A stretch of 64,000 bases of DNA from an uncultured Bacteroidia bacterium (GTDB lineage: Bacteria > Bacteroidota > Bacteroidia > Bacteroidales > Prolixibacteraceae): assembly GCA_903923905.1 (NCBI GenBank), contig CAIXZH010000035.1:1-64000 (forward strand), read 5' to 3'. Shown here piece after piece: positions 63,701-64,000 of the stretch. Made by a program: the position numbers and the translations under genes. The notes under the pieces are model-generated. The model ran no database searches, had not been told where the DNA came from, and saw only the letters and a list, made by a program, of their open reading frames with translations. Positions within the stretch are counted from its first letter, which is position 1; the number at the start of each line of letters is the position of its first letter.

Positions 63701-64000
63701 ATTCAGGAATGGGAATAAAACCTGAATTCTTTCAGCGGGTATTTGAACCATTTGGGATTTCATCAGCAACCAAAAAGGGGAGCTTACCCGGATACCGGTC
63801 CACTGGTCTTGGCCTTGCAGTAACCAAGGGGTTGGTAGAGTTGCTGAAAGGGAGTATAAACTTTGAAAGCAGGTTGAATGAGGGGACAAAATTCAGTTGC
63901 ATATTTCCTGACCTTCACGAGTTGAGTTCAGCTCCATTAATCAATGAGTCATTAGATGATTTGGAGGAGATTAAATTTATTGACGAGACAACGCCCATTC
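60730..64000 (+). CDS. Hybrid two-component sensor (HTCS), cut by the window edge
   Basis: Open from the ATG at 60730 to the end of the window, at least 1090 residues. A signal peptide (LLTAIFFFLSSFSLI) is followed by about a dozen Reg_prop beta-propeller repeats (IWFGTWNGLNKYNG, LWIGTDGNGVYTL, IWVGTDGKGIDII, IWIGTRGLGVYLY). After the Y_Y_Y domain and a membrane helix (about residues 790-815) comes a HisKA domain with H847 in NVAHEFRTPLTLI. The HATPase has the N-box TNLISNAIKYN and the G-box DSGMGI. The receiver and AraC domains expected in this family lie outside. Such sensors usually control a nearby polysaccharide utilisation locus. Confidence 0.92.
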   Translation, partial: MPRKLLTAIFFFLSSFSLIAEFRTNVHSISRREGLSNGAVNTIVKDAEGYIWFGTWNGLNKYNGSNIVTYLPGGSSGSIHNHVIRELYPTASGFIWVLTNKGVGLYDNIHDRFTPFFNQESEQVNYENDIAVGYSNSFGALVSVLGRGIFRYDSIKMQFNKIVFEKFSVSASLNIKKVHLVGNEAYCISGLGQLMKISGGKLEAVLQLPITGTLSSSMALQINQRPYILITQRTGAAFMVDIDARQIQPLKIPDDVITSFSPSKVRDRLWAGTEKGKIYSFNLLTHNFESHNIVTDQFIRNPIATRILSIYETDSDELWIGTDGNGVYTLKLAQFPNKSLASNQLSYPIVRSILVTRKQHVLIGTKGGGIDIFDTNGNHIKEISVKNGLSNNSVLSFHECNDGSIWVGTDGKGIDIISPDYRKIQNFPRDFKLDNPLYFASVYRILEVSNQQIYLGTSGSGVIRIELDKNNSMPVNCEQLVLDRTISVNGQQKQIVYSLAEQKQGAIWIGTRGLGVYLYNTLTRNVISQYSTVSHPDIIKNDDILSVFANLNDPIWVGSSNGIFNLLPLASDSTKLTAIKVPSDLSNTSIHAIQRDNQGGVWVTTNQGIALIDSSRRNVRNFNVNDGLINYEYSDGASFFDQRTARLYVGGTMGVDIIQTDEIKFSSYFPPIAINQLLIRNIPVEIGIESALTSRINLQKTLNLKYNQNTVTFYVSPLAYWGQERFRISYRLVNFNDEWIVNPENLPISFSNLEPGNYSLQLRVSDENGNWSKNIRNIELIINPPFWRTPWAIVVYVFFLIGIQLLIFAIYRNRVARKKEAVLLEFQQKKEEELQKYKIEFFTNVAHEFRTPLTLITSHIHALLEDTRNAVENPRILKVYNNSIKLHKLVLEIMQFRKLEKGKEPLNIQLTKPYELVVEVMSDLELLAQQKEIKCEIFTSDPQFIFKTDADKFQRIITNLISNAIKYNKPGGFVKVLMKSQESAMTVEIEDSGMGIKPEFFQRVFEPFGISSATKKGSLPGYRSTGLGLAVTKGLVELLKGSINFESRLNEGTKFSCIFPDLHELSSAPLINESLDDLEEIKFIDETTPI

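Overview
The window comes from a Bacteroidota chromosome, most likely Bacteroidales-like. The evidence is a SusC/SusD pair controlled by an ECF sigma factor and a FecR anti-sigma factor, a hybrid two-component sensor with a beta-propeller, the FtsX-DUF3098-TruB-QueA housekeeping block, a Nudix-type AraR regulator, and repeated TAnnTTTG (-7) promoter elements. Base composition varies: the first ~1.7 kb is very AT-rich (13 G+C of 60 in 1321-1380, against 30 of 60 in 9541-9600).

Layout. 0-7 kb: housekeeping genes rpiB, an RsbW-like ATPase, ybeY, mnmG, apt, uvrC and a lipoate ligase (lplA). A perfect 16-bp parS-like palindrome sits just after mnmG, so this end may be origin-proximal. 7.2-7.7 kb: an initiator tRNA-Met with its own promoter and terminator, then the ruins of a sugar-phosphate isomerase gene. 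7.9-12.1 kb: alpha-glucan phosphorylase, an orphan LytTR response regulator and tsaB. 12.2-21.8 kb: a surface-glycan cluster with the three consecutive steps (WlbA, WlbC, WlbB type) from UDP-GlcNAc-uronate to UDP-2,3-diacetamido-glucuronate, three glycosyltransferases, a Wzx-type flippase and two FkbM methyltransferases. 21.9-31.7 kb: a GH2 beta-galactosidase lipoprotein, a YfhO-like membrane protein, ftsX, a DUF3098 protein, truB, queA, efp and a TSUP permease. 31.9-37.1 kb: an orphan adaptor/TolC pair, a lipid-anchored rubrerythrin, thiol peroxidase and a three-gene envelope group (YtxH, a holin-like protein, an unknown).

37.4-48.4 kb: L-arabinose catabolism. araR (degenerate Nudix plus winged helix), araA, a sodium/sugar symporter, araD and araB lie in one direction, with REP-like palindromes and a 7-bp tandem repeat between them. 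They are followed by a small conserved protein, an APC permease and a GH127-type beta-L-arabinofuranosidase that could feed the pathway. 48.5-49.8 kb: overlapping queD and queE.

50-64 kb: accessory glycan-uptake region. On the minus strand are an ECF sigma factor, FecR, SusC and SusD. Beyond them is a visibly decaying stretch: a GH78 rhamnosidase remnant with three in-frame stops, a FISUMP-domain gene that seems to have lost its lipobox cysteine, and an efflux adaptor cut off after about 100 residues beside its TetR regulator. The window ends inside a large hybrid two-component sensor whose receiver and AraC parts, if present, lie outside.

I found no CRISPR array, transposase, prophage or clear new defence system. 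The most useful leads are the parS-like site, the exported rubrerythrin, the araR operator candidate, the small structured-leader gene at 44.5 kb and the decay zone at 57.6-59.6 kb.
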